Shown piece by piece: positions 5,743-6,519 of a DNA stretch of 6,519 nucleotides (positions within the stretch are counted from its first letter, which is position 1; each line of letters opens with the position of its first letter). The stretch spans positions 1-6,519 of the forward strand of contig DOVS01000270.1 in NCBI GenBank assembly GCA_003519965.1. Direction: 5' to 3'. The stretch is from Betaproteobacteria bacterium. Its GTDB lineage: Bacteria > Pseudomonadota > Gammaproteobacteria > Burkholderiales > UBA9220. The position numbers and the translations under genes were made by a program. A model generated the notes under the pieces. The model worked only from the letters and a program-made list of their open reading frames with translations, was not told where the DNA came from and searched no databases.

Positions 5743-6519
5743 AGTAAAAGCCGTCCTGTTGGTCGCTGGGCAAGAGTTGTCCGTCTATCCCCACCGGAAA
5801 TCGCGGCTTGGCGTCCGGATGGCGCCGCAAAAAATTCGCGATTTGCTGTTGGTTCTCTTCGGCGAACACCGAGCATGTTCCATAAAGCAATTTACCACCA
5901 CGCGCCAAACAGCGCCATAACCGATCCAGTATTCGCGCTTGCTGGACGGCGAATCCCTCAAGATCGGCCTGCCGCCGCAGCCATTTAATGTCCGGGTTTC
6001 TTCGAACCACCCCCGACGCGCTGCACGGTGCGTCCGCTAAAATCCGGTCGAACGGTTCACCATCCCACCACGTGTCCGCCGCCGCGTCGGCGGCGCGCAA
6101 TGTTGCCTTCAATCCCAACCGGTCCAGGTTGCGCGCCACCATATCTAGACGCTCGGCGTCATGGTCCAGCGCCAGCAAATCGACGGCGGCCAGCTCCAAC
6201 AAATGGGCGGCCTTGCCTCCTGGCGCACTGCAAGCGTCAAGAACACGCATGCCGTCCGCCACATCCAACAATGGCGCGGCGTATTGCGCGGCGCGGTCCT
6301 GGACGGACACCCGCCCGGCGTCGAACGCGGGTAATCGGCCGACGGGAACGGGTTGCTCCAACTTTATGCCAAATTCCGAGACCGCGCGTGCGGCAATGCC
6401 GTTTTCTTGAAGCAAATCGAGATACGCCGGCACGGTGGTGCGGCGACAATTGATTCGCAAGGTCATCGGCGGATGACGGTTGCCTTCTTCCAAGATGCGC
6501 GCCCAGTCGTCGGGATATT
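5720..6519 (-). CDS. rsmB: RsmB, 16S rRNA m5C967 methyltransferase, C-terminal part (runs off right edge)
   Basis: S-adenosylmethionine-dependent enzyme that methylates C967 of 16S rRNA in the cytoplasm. The reading frame is open to the window end; the first residues visible are YPDDWARILEEGNRHPPMTLRIN, matching the usual linker into the catalytic domain. About 265 of the expected 430 or so residues are present; the N-terminal NusB-like RNA-binding domain is outside. Motif I DACSAPGGKAAHLLE (SAM site) lies at about 6238-6194. DAPCSASG carries the conserved motif IV Cys, codon 6025-6023. RRNPDIKWLRR follows. GTCSVFAEEN carries the catalytic motif VI Cys, codon 5875-5873. The C-terminus is intact (DGFYYALLHK). 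A TTG at 6493 could be mistaken for a start, but homology continues upstream. In many relatives fmt precedes this gene. It heads the visible run and overlaps the next gene by 23 nt. Confidence 0.95.
   Translation of the reverse strand, partial: YPDDWARILEEGNRHPPMTLRINCRRTTVPAYLDLLQENGIAARAVSEFGIKLEQPVPVGRLPAFDAGRVSVQDRAAQYAAPLLDVADGMRVLDACSAPGGKAAHLLELAAVDLLALDHDAERLDMVARNLDRLGLKATLRAADAAADTWWDGEPFDRILADAPCSASGVVRRNPDIKWLRRQADLEGFAVQQARILDRLWRCLARGGKLLYGTCSVFAEENQQQIANFLRRHPDAKPRFPVGIDGQLLPSDQQDGFYYALLHKS

Overview
This window is a compact run of six genes, all on the minus strand, so transcription goes from the right-hand end to the left. Everything recognisable is chromosomal, and there is no sign of a mobile element, CRISPR array, tRNA or rRNA. 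The protein families, the gene order and the moderately high G+C suggest a gammaproteobacterium, perhaps a methanotroph or purple-sulfur relative. A betaproteobacterium cannot be excluded, and the genus cannot be named from the sequence alone.

Reading in the direction of transcription: the C-terminal two thirds of the 16S rRNA m5C967 methyltransferase RsmB (runs off the right edge); a secreted DUF4390 protein; the membrane histidine kinase NtrY; the response regulator NtrX; the K+-uptake regulatory subunit TrkA; and the first 91 residues of the K+ channel subunit TrkH (runs off the left edge). Junctions are very tight. rsmB and the DUF4390 gene overlap by 23 nt, a 10-nt gap precedes ntrY, ntrY and ntrX share an ATGA overlap, and the trkA stop is followed immediately by the trkH ATG. 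The only real gap is 71 nt between ntrX and trkA. No stretch above 300 bases lacks a gene.

Functionally this is a two-component system (NtrY, with DUF4390 as a possible envelope partner, and NtrX) between an rRNA-modification gene and the Trk potassium uptake system. The most unusual point is NtrX. Its receiver and Fis-type DNA-binding domains look intact, but its central AAA+ module has lost the sigma54-contacting GAFTGA loop and nearly every catalytic residue. It is therefore probably a pseudo-ATPase regulator rather than a classical sigma54 activator. The ntrX-trkA gap holds a perfect 8-bp inverted repeat that surrounds the trkA Shine-Dalgarno and touches its GTG start, with overlapping weak promoter-like motifs just upstream. 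This is the best candidate for a local control point for K+ uptake. trkA and trkH are in one reading frame separated by a single TAA.
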